Below, piece by piece: positions 33,861 to 42,127 of a DNA stretch of 64,000 bases. The DNA lies in assembly GCA_022709385.1 (NCBI GenBank), contig JAKLIX010000019.1:1-64000 (forward strand). Reading direction: 5' to 3'. Positions within the stretch are counted from its first letter, which is position 1. Every line of letters starts with the position of its first letter. The position numbers and the translations under genes are program-made. Below the pieces are notes generated by a model that worked only from the letters and a program-made list of their open reading frames with translations, did not search any database and was not told the DNA's origin. The DNA is from Bacteroidota bacterium (GTDB taxonomy: Bacteria > Bacteroidota > Bacteroidia > Bacteroidales > CAIXZF01).

Positions 33861-34571
33861 TTATCCGGGCTTCACCACGAGCCGGTAGCCGTTACCGTGC
33901 AGGCTGACAATCTCAACATTTTCATCATCCTTCAGGTATTTCCTGAGTCTTGCCATAAACACGTCCATGCTGCGGGTGGTGAAATAACTGTCGTCGCCCC
34001 AGATCTTCAGCAGGGCCTCCTTGCGGTATAGGATGTCGTTCATGGAAAGACACAGAAGCCGGAGCAGCTCGGCCTCTTTTGGGGTAAGGCTTTGTTCCCT
34101 GCCGGGGAACTTCAGCCTCCGGAGCTTATAATCAAACTCGTAAAGGCCGATAAGGAAGCTGTCGGGAATTTCGTCCCTTTTGCCGTTGGCTGAGCGGCTC
34201 CTTTTCAGGATGGCCCTGATCTTGAACAACAGCACTTCTGAATCGAAAGGCTTGGTGATATAATCATCGGCTCCGAGCCGGAAACCTTCAATCACGTCCT
34301 CACGCAATACCCTGGCCGTCAGAAAGATAAGCGGAATGTCGCTGTTTACCGAGCGGATCTCCCTGGCAAGGCTGAAACCGTCCATCTCAGGCATCATCAC
34401 ATCCAGGATACACAGCTCGAACTGCTGACGGAAAAACTCGGCCCAGGCCTGCCTGCCGTCGGTCTTCCAGACCACTTCCATATCATTCAGTTCCAAATAA
34501 GATTTCAGGATAGACCCGAAATTCAGGTCGTCTTCCACGAGCAGTATGCCGGCTTTCCGTTCCATGGCCAT
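33861..34571 (-). CDS. OmpR-family response regulator (second two-component system)
   Basis: This 236-residue regulator has a receiver domain with LVEDD, phosphoacceptor Asp in CILDVMMPEMDG, FLTAR and YITKP, and a winged-helix DNA-binding domain with TTRSMDVFMARLRKYL. It is transcribed 2 bp after its kinase on the minus strand. OmpR-type regulators bind direct repeats spaced by one helical turn. Exactly such an array (four TTAACC) lies upstream of the kinase gene, between it and the divergent envelope protein gene, and is the obvious candidate binding site. It is a close paralogue of the regulator at 20870-21580. Confidence 0.93.
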   Translation of the reverse strand: MAMERKAGILLVEDDLNFGSILKSYLELNDMEVVWKTDGRQAWAEFFRQQFELCILDVMMPEMDGFSLAREIRSVNSDIPLIFLTARVLREDVIEGFRLGADDYITKPFDSEVLLFKIRAILKRSRSANGKRDEIPDSFLIGLYEFDYKLRRLKFPGREQSLTPKEAELLRLLCLSMNDILYRKEALLKIWGDDSYFTTRSMDVFMARLRKYLKDDENVEIVSLHGNGYRLVVKPG

Positions 34572-34573
34572 GC

Positions 34574-36352
34574 TTAGGTCAGGGGCAGCCAGATCTCGAA
34601 AAGGCTGCCTTTTCCCGGCTCCGAATGTACGGCAATTTTCCCGTGATGCGCATCGGTAATGGCCTTCACATAATTCAAACCAAGGCCAAAACCTTTGATA
34701 TTGTGAAGCTTGCCCGTCGGAACACGATAGAACTTGTCGAATATTTTTTTCTGGGTCTCCCTGCTCATACCTGGGCCGTTGTCTTCCACCCCGATAATGA
34801 TCCAGTTCCCGTGATTCCGGGTGCTGACCCGGATACGCGGGCTATCGGCTGAATACTTGTTGGCATTGTCGAGCAGGTTCAGCAACGCATTGAACAGATG
34901 CACCTCGTCTGCCATCACCTCGAACATGCCCGCGCTGAAATCAAAGGTGACCGTGCCCTGCTTCTTCTCGATCTGCAGCAGGATATTCTCCACCGAACGG
35001 GAGATCAGTTCATGCACATCCAACGACTGCAGATCCACCTGCAGATCCCTGTTGTCGATCAGGGCCATCTGCAGGACCTGCTCCACATGGGTATTCATGC
35101 GGTCGTTCTCCTCCCTGATAATGCGGGTAAAACTTCTGATCATTTCAGGATCCTGCAGCACTTTGGGGTTGTTGATGGAATCCGCTGCCAGGCTGATGGT
35201 GGCAATCGGTGTCTTGAACTCGTGGGTCATGTTGTTGATGAAGTCGTTCTTGATCTCCGTGATCTTCTTTTGCCTGAGCAGGGTGATCACCGTGGCAATG
35301 AATGCCAGTACCAGTCCCAGTGTGAAGACCAGCGAGGCACCCATCAGTACGGACAGCGATTTATACAGGTGCTGCCTTTGCCCGTGAAAATAAACGACCA
35401 GGTGACCGGGTTTGGCGAAGAGATCGTCGGGGAAAAGGCTGTGTTTGTATGATGAGGCCGCGAGAACCGTATTAAAGTTAAGGGAATGCAGCGGGGTAAG
35501 AGAGTCCTTTTCCAGATCCATGATTCCGTATTCGTATGGCAGGATGATCCCTTCATCCGACAGCGCCTTATCGAGTTCCTGCCTGAGATTCACGGAATCG
35601 ATGCGCTTTTCTATCTTGATATTGCCGGTTTCCACTTCTATCACGTACTGTCTGACCGCATCCTGCATCTTTCTAACTTTGCGGTTGAGCTTCTTCACTT
35701 CTTTCTGCAGGACTTTTTCTTCCTGTTGCTGCACCCTGACTTCAATCTCTTTTGCCGTTTCTGTGTGTTCGGAAAGGATTTTTTTTCTGATCACTTCCGG
35801 TTCGGGAGGCGGCGGTGGAGGTGGCGGCATCGTCAGTTTCAGGAAGGATTGCACGGCATCCTGGTACATATTGTCAGGAATGATGAAGTTCCTGTGTTTT
35901 CTCCTCATGCTGTCGAGCACCAGTCGCATGCTCTTATCCTTTTCATGAAGCCACTCCAGTTCCCTGGTGAAATAGAAATCCTCCAGCAGGAAAGTGTCTA
36001 TGTCCAGGTCGATAAACTGCCATTGTTTATCATTCCATACGATGGTATCACCGCTGAGAGAGATGTGCAGCTTTCTCCCGGGCGGAAGCGGTTGCTTTTC
36101 CGGTGCGGGCGGTTCCGGAATGGCTTCGGCCTCCTGTGCTATGTTCAGTTCCAATTCCTGGTCGAGGTAAACCAGGCTTTCTTTCCTTTCCAGTTTCTCA
36201 GCTACCCGCGACAGGGCTTCACTCACCGAACGGTCGAACCTGGCCTGACTTACCCGGATCGCATTTCTCATCCACAGCAGTTGTACCAGGATGATTCCCA
36301 GCAAGGCAATCCCTCCGGGCAGGATAAAAGCAAACAGCCATTTTCTGTTCAT
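34574..36352 (-). CDS. Sensor histidine kinase with long proline-rich periplasmic domain
   Basis: This 592-residue kinase has an N-terminal membrane helix (~5-25) and an unusually long extracytoplasmic region (~26-330). That region has two proline-rich stretches (PEPPAPEKQPLPP; eight consecutive Pro in MPPPPPPPPEPE) and a charged coiled-coil (~195-245). A second helix (LMGASLVFTLGLVLAFIATVI) follows, then H-box NNMTHEFKTP, N-box LLNLLDNANKYS, G1 EDNGPGMS, FDKFYRVP and GFGLGLNYVK. The kinase core matches the other sensor in this window, but the sensing part is different and larger. A proline-rich, coiled-coil envelope protein is encoded divergently and may be its partner or target. Confidence 0.93.
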   Translation of the reverse strand: MNRKWLFAFILPGGIALLGIILVQLLWMRNAIRVSQARFDRSVSEALSRVAEKLERKESLVYLDQELELNIAQEAEAIPEPPAPEKQPLPPGRKLHISLSGDTIVWNDKQWQFIDLDIDTFLLEDFYFTRELEWLHEKDKSMRLVLDSMRRKHRNFIIPDNMYQDAVQSFLKLTMPPPPPPPPEPEVIRKKILSEHTETAKEIEVRVQQQEEKVLQKEVKKLNRKVRKMQDAVRQYVIEVETGNIKIEKRIDSVNLRQELDKALSDEGIILPYEYGIMDLEKDSLTPLHSLNFNTVLAASSYKHSLFPDDLFAKPGHLVVYFHGQRQHLYKSLSVLMGASLVFTLGLVLAFIATVITLLRQKKITEIKNDFINNMTHEFKTPIATISLAADSINNPKVLQDPEMIRSFTRIIREENDRMNTHVEQVLQMALIDNRDLQVDLQSLDVHELISRSVENILLQIEKKQGTVTFDFSAGMFEVMADEVHLFNALLNLLDNANKYSADSPRIRVSTRNHGNWIIIGVEDNGPGMSRETQKKIFDKFYRVPTGKLHNIKGFGLGLNYVKAITDAHHGKIAVHSEPGKGSLFEIWLPLT

Positions 36353-36391
36353 GCATCAAATGTATAAAAACCTAATAGCCAATGGTGTAAA

Positions 36392-36429
36392 TTAACCTTT
36401 CTTTAACCGGAATTAACCGCGCATTAACC
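36392..36429. promoter_or_regulatory. Four helically phased TTAACC direct repeats (probable response-regulator operator)
   Basis: TTAACC occurs at 36392, 36403, 36413 and 36424, with spacings of 11, 10 and 11 bp, so all copies face the same side of the helix. The block lies between divergent genes for a histidine kinase and an envelope protein, and directly upstream of a -7 element at 36451. This is the arrangement OmpR-family regulators use for activation and autoregulation. Confidence 0.75.
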
Positions 36430-36450
36430 GGTCTCCCTTTTTAGCGGTGA

Positions 36451-36458
36451 TAGCTTTG
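36451..36458 (+). promoter_or_regulatory. -7 promoter element of the proline-rich envelope protein gene
   Basis: TAGCTTTG matches TAnnTTTG and lies 22 bp downstream of the last TTAACC repeat and 32 bp before the ATG at 36490. The -33 position is replaced by the repeat block, which suggests activator dependence. Confidence 0.65.
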
Positions 36459-36489
36459 TCGTGTAATGTGTCACTTCAAATTTATTTCT

Positions 36490-37200
36490 ATGAAAACTGA
36501 AAACGTCATCCGCAGGCTGCTTATGATTTCAATGGCGGTTTGCCTTGTCCTCCCCTTTGCAATCCTTGCCCAGGAAAAACCGGAAAGCAAAAAAGAGAAA
36601 AAACAGGCCCTGAAGATCACGGTCAAAACCGACGGAAACGAAGCAAAGGTCATCGAAATCGACACCCTGCTGCCTTCCGCGGAGAAGGTGGAAGAAATCA
36701 TCGATCAGATCACCTCAGAAATGCAACTGAAGGAGAATGAACTGAAACAACTGGAGGTTGAACTGAAAATCGGAGAGGAAGCACTTGATTCCCTGCAAAA
36801 AAAGATGAAACAGATCATTATCATGAGAGGAAAGGAGGGGGATATGCTGTCATATTTCCCGGAAGAGGAGTTCCAGTGGAAAATGCTTAAAGAACCCTGG
36901 GATTCTTATTCCTCCTGCATCGACTCTTACAGGGACAGGCTCGGCGACCATGATTTTAAGGTCATCCAGCATCCATTCAATCCCGGATCCTGGATGCAGC
37001 AGATGACCCCATGGGGCAAGGTAAAGAAGTTCCATATCAAGAAAAAGAGGAATGGCAGGAAGATCATTATCAAGACCGAATATGTGGACGGAGATTATTC
37101 CTTTGTGTATCCCGCTATGCCGGTTCCGCCCCCGCCGCCGGCTCCGCCCGCACCGCCGCTTCCTCAGAAAAAAGTGAAAAAGGTGGTCATAGAGCGCTGA
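36490..37200 (+). CDS. Periplasmic coiled-coil protein with proline-rich tail
   Basis: The start at 36490 gives a clean signal peptide (MKTENVIRRLLMISMAVCLV...ILAQE). The 236-residue product is Lys/Glu-rich, with a predicted coiled coil (EEIIDQITSEMQLKENELKQL onward, about residues 60-105), a central segment of unknown fold, and a C-terminus of Pro/Ala runs ending KKVVIER. I do not recognise a family. It is transcribed away from the kinase operon and shares the proline-rich and coiled-coil style of that kinase's periplasmic domain. A role as signal-pathway output or sensor partner, in the manner of CpxP-type proteins, is a hypothesis. A strong terminator follows. Confidence 0.8.
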   Translation: MKTENVIRRLLMISMAVCLVLPFAILAQEKPESKKEKKQALKITVKTDGNEAKVIEIDTLLPSAEKVEEIIDQITSEMQLKENELKQLEVELKIGEEALDSLQKKMKQIIIMRGKEGDMLSYFPEEEFQWKMLKEPWDSYSSCIDSYRDRLGDHDFKVIQHPFNPGSWMQQMTPWGKVKKFHIKKKRNGRKIIIKTEYVDGDYSFVYPAMPVPPPPPAPPAPPLPQKKVKKVVIER

Positions 37201-37263
37201 AGGGCGTGATGAACAGCCGGTCCTGCCGGCATTCCCTGAGTCTTTCAGTTACACTTCCGTTTC

Positions 37264-37308
37264 CAGGCAAAGCCAGTCGTTATTCCAGGCTTTGCCTGTT
37301 CTTTTTTA
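37264..37308 (+). terminator. Rho-independent terminator
   Basis: CAGGCAAAGCC (37264-37274) pairs perfectly with GGCTTTGCCTG (37288-37298) across a 13-base loop, followed by TTCTTTTTT. It ends the envelope protein transcript. Confidence 0.85.
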
Positions 37309-37414
37309 TCATGATGCAGAGATCATTTTTATTGAAAGCTGAAAACTTCCGTTGTGAACAATCCCTGAGATTTGTTGTTTAGAATGATTATAAATAACCT
37401 AACAACACAGCATC

Positions 37415-38713
37415 ATGAGAACAACATATTTGATTTTCAGCTTTTTATCGCTTATAACTGCTGTTGCACAAGCCCAGCAGGCGGTAAATCCCGGTGAATC
37501 CGGCAACGGACATACACCATCAGGTCCCTACTACAGCCTACCTGACGGCAATTCAGGCATACAGGGGACAATCCTTTACGACAATGCAGCCATGACGCCC
37601 ATGAGCAACTCGTTCACGGTTGTTACGTATTCGGGTAATGAAAGCACGGATACTGCATTTACCAATGGTTCAGGCATTTACGGGATCTCAGACCTGGGAT
37701 CAGGCAATTACCGGTTAGTACCCGGCACCTTCAGCCAGTGGGGCAGTGTGAATGTGACCGATGCCCTGATGATTGCACGCTACTCGGTCGGACTGGAGAG
37801 TCTTTCCCCTTTCCGGGCGCTTGCCGGGGATGTAAACAACAGCATCACGGTGAATGCCGGCGATTCTTATCTGATCATGCGGCGCTGGGTCGGTTTGATC
37901 AATGCATTTCCTTCGGGCGACTGGCTGTTCAGCGGTCCCCAGCAGGTAAACCTGTCCGGTCAGACCGTTACGGCCAATTATTCAGCCCTTTGCTATGGTG
38001 ATGTGAATGCCTCCTGGCCTTTTGCCGTTGCCGCGCGTAATCATCCTTCAGTTACGGCCGTGGATGCCGGTGCACTGGATGTTAAAGCCGGTGATATGCT
38101 GACCATACCTCTTACCCTTGATATTCCGGCCGGCATCAACGCCATGTCGCTGGTACTGCATTATCCGGCAGCTGAAATGGAAGTTCTGGACATCAGTCTG
38201 CCATTGTCCGGTGCTCTGTGGACGGCGCAGGACGGGCAAATCCGTATCGCATGGATGAATCTGGAAACCGCCTCTTTTACTGCCGGTGAACTGCTTGCAG
38301 GAATCCGGGTCAGGGTGAACGGGAATGGCGGTTTTCGCGGTGATCTGCGTCTCGGGATCGGAAGCGAAAGCGAGTTTGCAGGCAGCGATGGCAGGGCGAT
38401 GGAAGCTGTTAGGCTGGCAACGCCTCTCCTGAAACTGCAGGACGGGATTCCATCCGGTCAGCGGAGCGCGGTGAAGGTTTACCCCAATCCCGTGATTGCT
38501 GATGCCATGATGGAGATCACCCTCGAAAAAGCCGAAACGATCCGCCTGGGCCTCTTCGACATCCTGGGCCGGGAAGTGTTCGGCAGCAGCATGGATTTGC
38601 CTGCCGGAACTTCTGAGATCTCACTTCCGCTAAATGATCAGCCCTCAGGCATGTATTTCTACAAGCTCAGGGGAGAAGGCATGGAGATGAGCGGCCGGAT
38701 CAGCAGAAAATAA
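37415..38713 (+). CDS. Secreted protein with dockerin-like, cohesin-like and T9SS domains
   Basis: This 432-residue protein has a signal peptide (MRTTYLIFSFLSLITAVAQAQ), then an SdrB-like beta domain (GIQGTILYDNAAMTPM; ~48-100). A dockerin-like pair of calcium loops follows (WGSVNVTDALMIARYSVGL and GDVNNSITVNAGDSYLIMRRW; ~105-160) with LCYGDVNASW. A cohesin-like domain (~205-320; KAGDMLTIPLTLDIPAGINAM style strands) precedes a T9SS type A sorting tail (VYPNPVIADAM, LFDILGREVF, PSGMYFYKLRGE). Having both cohesin-like and dockerin-like parts in one chain is unusual. The region before the cohesin-like part is clearly related to the C-terminal half of the 47016-48110 product. Confidence 0.82.
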   Translation: MRTTYLIFSFLSLITAVAQAQQAVNPGESGNGHTPSGPYYSLPDGNSGIQGTILYDNAAMTPMSNSFTVVTYSGNESTDTAFTNGSGIYGISDLGSGNYRLVPGTFSQWGSVNVTDALMIARYSVGLESLSPFRALAGDVNNSITVNAGDSYLIMRRWVGLINAFPSGDWLFSGPQQVNLSGQTVTANYSALCYGDVNASWPFAVAARNHPSVTAVDAGALDVKAGDMLTIPLTLDIPAGINAMSLVLHYPAAEMEVLDISLPLSGALWTAQDGQIRIAWMNLETASFTAGELLAGIRVRVNGNGGFRGDLRLGIGSESEFAGSDGRAMEAVRLATPLLKLQDGIPSGQRSAVKVYPNPVIADAMMEITLEKAETIRLGLFDILGREVFGSSMDLPAGTSEISLPLNDQPSGMYFYKLRGEGMEMSGRISRK

Positions 38714-38728
38714 AAGAAGCCCGGTGTT

Positions 38729-39601
38729 TCAGCCCAGTTCCAGGGTGGTGATCCCGTAGGTATGCCCCAGGGGCATAGCCGGAGGAGCACCGTAATACAT
38801 CCGGGCACAGTTGAACCGGCATACAGTTTCGTATCTTTCAACCATTGCTACGGCGGACGGGTTTGCGGAAGGAATATCCAGAAACACCGGTTCGCCGTTT
38901 GCATTTGAGAGACAGGCACGGTAAAGCGCTTCCGCCACTTCAGGGTTTTCGGCAAACAGGGGTCCGGTTTTATATCCGGTCCTTACCTTACGCAACACGG
39001 CAAAGCCCTTTAACTGCCCGCTTTCTTCGAACTTCAGCGCTGCTGCATGCAGCTGCCTGACCCAGGGAAGCATGAAAGCGGATCGGTCGAAACCAAAACA
39101 CTTCCGGTCAAAATCCAGGATACGCGGCAGGTCATCTTCCCTGATCCTGCTTACCCGGGGATCGGGATCGAACACCATGCCTTTCCTTTCGTGCCTCTCA
39201 TCCCGGAAGGCATCGGTAAATCCTCCCTTACGGTAGAAATCCTGCATGGCCACCACCCCGTCCATGCCGATGGAAGCGCCGGGATGAAGCCGCTGCAGCA
39301 AGAGGTCTCTGCGCCTGTACCATAGTTCGCGGCCGATACCGGATGAACGGTATTGCGGTTTCACGATGAACAGCCCCATAAAGCCGAAACGACCCCCGTA
39401 GGATACCAGGGAACCTCCGGCAATCATCTCCTGATGAAGAAAAAAACCGTAAAAACCATCGGGGTCGGTGGCAAAAAAGATTTCTGCGTCCTGAAGACCC
39501 GGATTCCAGCCTTCAGCGGCCGCCCAATCCACCAGGGTCTTCACACCTTCCAGACCAAGCTTCTCCCACCTGAGTTCATCCATCACATCCATATGTTTCA
39601 A
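38729..39601 (-). CDS. GNAT-family N-acetyltransferase (tandem GNAT)
   Basis: This 290-residue protein has an N-terminal GNAT domain with FMGLFIVKPQYRSSGIGRELW; the acetyl-CoA pyrophosphate loop is QYRSSGIG. A second, divergent half (~150-290, FGFDRSAFMLPWVRQL) resembles the YitH/HolE-type C-terminal acetyltransferase domain. It acetylates an unknown small molecule or peptide amine. It is the last gene of a minus-strand run, 14 bp after the glucosaminidase-like gene, so a link to cell-wall metabolism is possible by context only. It converges on the T9SS gene ending at 38713, with 15 bp between them. Confidence 0.85.
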   Translation of the reverse strand: MKHMDVMDELRWEKLGLEGVKTLVDWAAAEGWNPGLQDAEIFFATDPDGFYGFFLHQEMIAGGSLVSYGGRFGFMGLFIVKPQYRSSGIGRELWYRRRDLLLQRLHPGASIGMDGVVAMQDFYRKGGFTDAFRDERHERKGMVFDPDPRVSRIREDDLPRILDFDRKCFGFDRSAFMLPWVRQLHAAALKFEESGQLKGFAVLRKVRTGYKTGPLFAENPEVAEALYRACLSNANGEPVFLDIPSANPSAVAMVERYETVCRFNCARMYYGAPPAMPLGHTYGITTLELG

Positions 39602-39615
39602 AATGAGCCCTGCAA

Positions 39616-40131
39616 TCAGTATACGTCCAGCTCCGAAAGACCGTATTTCCTGATAAAAAACAACACTTTTCGCTGCCAGCTTTCCCTGGCCATGGCATAC
39701 CCGCTCTCCGACATTTTTTTTACCCAGACAGCATAATCAGTCTGATTCCACAGTGATGGATAAAATTTTCTTTTACTCACCCACCGGCAGAAGTGCACGA
39801 AGGAAGCCGTGTCATTTTCATAGCTTCGGTAGGCCGTTATATGGTCCGTTCCGGGTATGCGGTATTTCTTTCCGGCCTTGATGCCGAAATGGTTGTTCAG
39901 CAGTTTGCAGTTACGGCTGCTGCATGCGCCGCTTTCCTGGATGGCCACACCAAGGATCAGGCTTGCCGGGATACAGTATTCATGCATCAGCTGGACGGCA
40001 AGTCCCCGGTAGCGGGCGATATAGTTTTCGATCCTGTCCTGGGCGGGAGCATGAGCCGGGACCATGGCGGCCGTCATGACAAAGGCAAGGGCAGACAAGC
40101 ACTTCCGGCCGTTAATTCTTCGCGGTTTCAT
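39616..40131 (-). CDS. Glucosaminidase-domain protein (peptidoglycan hydrolase, FlgJ/LytD-like)
   Basis: This 171-residue secreted protein has a signal peptide (about 1-30, ending AHAPAQ) and one glucosaminidase domain. Key features are PASLILGVAIQESG, with the catalytic Glu in QESG, and LLNNHFGIK, followed by TAYRSYENDTASFVHFCRWV. It should cleave the glycan chain of peptidoglycan in the periplasm. Its ATG overlaps the vanX-like stop (40128-40131), so a D,D-dipeptidase and a glycan hydrolase are made together, consistent with wall turnover. It has no LysM or SPOR binding domain, making it a minimal enzyme. Confidence 0.88.
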   Translation of the reverse strand: MKPRRINGRKCLSALAFVMTAAMVPAHAPAQDRIENYIARYRGLAVQLMHEYCIPASLILGVAIQESGACSSRNCKLLNNHFGIKAGKKYRIPGTDHITAYRSYENDTASFVHFCRWVSKRKFYPSLWNQTDYAVWVKKMSESGYAMARESWQRKVLFFIRKYGLSELDVY

Positions 40132-40859
40132 CTTACCTGACGCAGTTGTTCGAAGCTGAGGTCAAGCAGGGAATATTTCTCCCAGCCCGAAAAATCAAAA
40201 TGCCACCACTCATCCGGGTAAACGCTGAATCCGTATTTCTGCATCACGCGCTGGAGCAATCCCCGGTTCAGCAATACCTTTTTCGGCAGTTCGTCATAAT
40301 TGGATGCGGCCCTCGGGCTGAATTCATCGAAGGGAGTGGGCATGTCGATTTCCCGGCCGCTGAAGGCATCCACCAGGGTGACATCCACTGCGCAGCCGCG
40401 GTTATGTCGTGAACCCTTCCAGGGTGCAGCCACGAAAGCGGTATCCCTGATGATCTCATAAAAAAGCAGGGTGGCGGCATAGGGTCGGTAAGCATCAAAC
40501 ACCTTCAGTCCGAGACCCTGCCGTTTCAGCTCGTCCTGAACCTGCCGCAGGGCCACCGCCACGGGCAACCTCGCATAAAGCGCCGCAGAGGTGTACACCT
40601 GTTTGCCCGTGAAGTTTTTGACCGTGGCATAGCGTACATCCGGTATGATACCGGGAATATAGGCTTCCAAATCCACCAGGCGCATGGAAGGATTCAGCGT
40701 GATTTCCTGCCGGTATGCGCCTGTATCGGCCACCAGGGGCAGTTTGTAAGGATTGGTGCTGTCTTGCTGGGCATGTAATACGGGGAAGCACTGCAGCATC
40801 AGGAACAGAAGGCAGGCCACGCGGCGCAGGGCGATAAGACGGTTCAGGATTTTACGCAT
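40128..40859 (-). CDS. D-alanyl-D-alanine dipeptidase (VanX/DdpX family)
   Basis: This 243-residue protein has a signal peptide (~1-30, ending LHAQ) and the zinc peptidase core of VanX: Arg in DAYRP (R125), SRHNRGCAVDV (zinc H152, D159), and EWWHFDF (catalytic E217, zinc H220). It splits D-Ala-D-Ala. A signal peptide implies periplasmic action, as with DdpX, which recycles wall-derived dipeptide rather than giving vancomycin resistance; no vanH, vanA or vanS/R cassette is nearby. It heads a three-gene operon with the glucosaminidase and GNAT genes. A ddl gene lies 18 kb away in the same window. Confidence 0.92.
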   Translation of the reverse strand: MRKILNRLIALRRVACLLFLMLQCFPVLHAQQDSTNPYKLPLVADTGAYRQEITLNPSMRLVDLEAYIPGIIPDVRYATVKNFTGKQVYTSAALYARLPVAVALRQVQDELKRQGLGLKVFDAYRPYAATLLFYEIIRDTAFVAAPWKGSRHNRGCAVDVTLVDAFSGREIDMPTPFDEFSPRAASNYDELPKKVLLNRGLLQRVMQKYGFSVYPDEWWHFDFSGWEKYSLLDLSFEQLRQVR

Positions 40860-41063
40860 GTAAAATGAATAAGGGAGGTCTGGTTTTTACATGGTAAATG
40901 TAATTGATTTTGTACTGAAGCTAATTGAAAATGCGAAGCAATTTTCGAGAAGCAATTTTCGAAATCCCTTTTTCCTTATAACTTCACTTTTACCTTCAAT
41001 TTTCAGACTTTTAACTTTTCACTCAGTCCGCAGGGCCTCGGGTTGGTTAAGGGTACTGTGTGG

Positions 41064-41106
41064 GAATGAGAATGAGAATGAGAATGAGAATGAGAATGAG
41101 AATGAG
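41064..41106 (+). repeat. GAATGA hexamer tandem repeat
   Basis: Seven copies of GAATGA lie in the 265-bp gene-free stretch 40860-41124, between the start of vanX and the end of the T9SS gene. Nothing else was seen in that stretch apart from an AT-rich half. Confidence 0.9.
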
Positions 41107-41124
41107 AGTGTTGGGAGGAAGGGG

Positions 41125-42072
41125 TCAGGGAATACGCGATGTACCTCCCAGGGTGAAACTTCCGGAAAAGCATGCTTCTTCCGACCGGATTTGAATAAAA
41201 TACACTCCGGATTGAAAGCCGGCGATGTCAAGCACTGCAGTCTCACCTTCCAGGGGAAAGCTCCGGACAGGCTGTCCGAGGCTGTTATAAACGGTGATGG
41301 TGGCATGGTTTAACGGGCGGGGCAGTGAGACGCTTATCACCGTGGCAGCCGGGACCGGGTAAAGTTTCAGTCCGTTCTCCGCGGGTTTAGGGTGTTCAAG
41401 CCCGGTGATCAGGGTACAAAAGCAGGAACTGCAGTAAGGATTGTCGAGGTACAGGACCTGGTTGTTCTGTTTGAAACAGGTGAACTGGTACATATCGCCG
41501 TTCAGGACATAATCGCTGACCAGGGGATTGAACAGTCCGAACCAGACGATGCTTCCAAGTCCTTCGATCCAGGTATCGGTCATCATGTCCGACACCAGGG
41601 TCCAGCGTTTGCGCCACTGGTTGTTCAGCAACATCACCGTGTCGATGGCTGAAACCACTTTGTAATGGTCCTGAAGGTTGTAAAACATCTGATTTCCTGC
41701 TACATAGCCTCCCAGGTTGTACCAGATGGTATCTCCGAGCTGCATTTTAAAATCGTAAAGCAGGTGTTCCCCATAGTCAGGGTGGAGTACCCACACTTTT
41801 CTCTGATTGTCTTCCCTCACGGCAGCGTAATACACCGACAAGGGGTTCAGCAGGGTAGAATCATACAGGGCATAGACCTTTTTGTAATCCTGCCCGCCGA
41901 TGGTAGTATCCCCCCATACGCCATAGCGAAAGCGGTAATGGCTGACAGTAAAGGCGTTCTGCCCCTCGGTCGACCAGATCGCATTGCTGTCGGGAAAAGG
42001 ATGGTAATTCTGTGCTGTACAGGGCATGATGACGCCCATAAGCAAAGGCAGCAGGTATGTAAAGACTTTCAT
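41125..42072 (-). CDS. Secreted protein with T9SS sorting domain
   Basis: This 315-residue protein has a signal peptide (MKVFTYLLPLLMGVIMPCTAQ) and a ~200-residue beta-rich region of unknown function with many Trp/Tyr and a CSSCFC cluster (about residues 216-221). The C-terminal T9SS type A domain (LKLYPVPAATVISVSL, VYNSLGQPVRSF, FQSGVYFIQIRSEE) directs secretion and surface attachment. The unknown region reads like the numerous DKxYALYDS-type hypothetical Bacteroidota surface proteins. A weak -7 (TATCTTTA, 42091-42098) precedes it. Its role is unknown. Confidence 0.85.
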   Translation of the reverse strand: MKVFTYLLPLLMGVIMPCTAQNYHPFPDSNAIWSTEGQNAFTVSHYRFRYGVWGDTTIGGQDYKKVYALYDSTLLNPLSVYYAAVREDNQRKVWVLHPDYGEHLLYDFKMQLGDTIWYNLGGYVAGNQMFYNLQDHYKVVSAIDTVMLLNNQWRKRWTLVSDMMTDTWIEGLGSIVWFGLFNPLVSDYVLNGDMYQFTCFKQNNQVLYLDNPYCSSCFCTLITGLEHPKPAENGLKLYPVPAATVISVSLPRPLNHATITVYNSLGQPVRSFPLEGETAVLDIAGFQSGVYFIQIRSEEACFSGSFTLGGTSRIP

Positions 42073-42127
42073 AACAAATAATTATTAGGGTAAAGATACA
42101 AATCAGGCATATTTCATTTTCAGTGAT

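Noticed and set aside
40128..40859. Vancomycin-resistance cassette
   Set aside because: The VanX-type enzyme has a signal peptide and no vanHA, vanS/R or D-lactate ligase is linked; ddl at 58477 looks like the housekeeping enzyme.
40891..41313. Plus-strand ORF with an ENENEN repeat, and its antisense SFSFSF ORF
   Set aside because: Both are translations of the GAATGA microsatellite and the T9SS gene's antisense.
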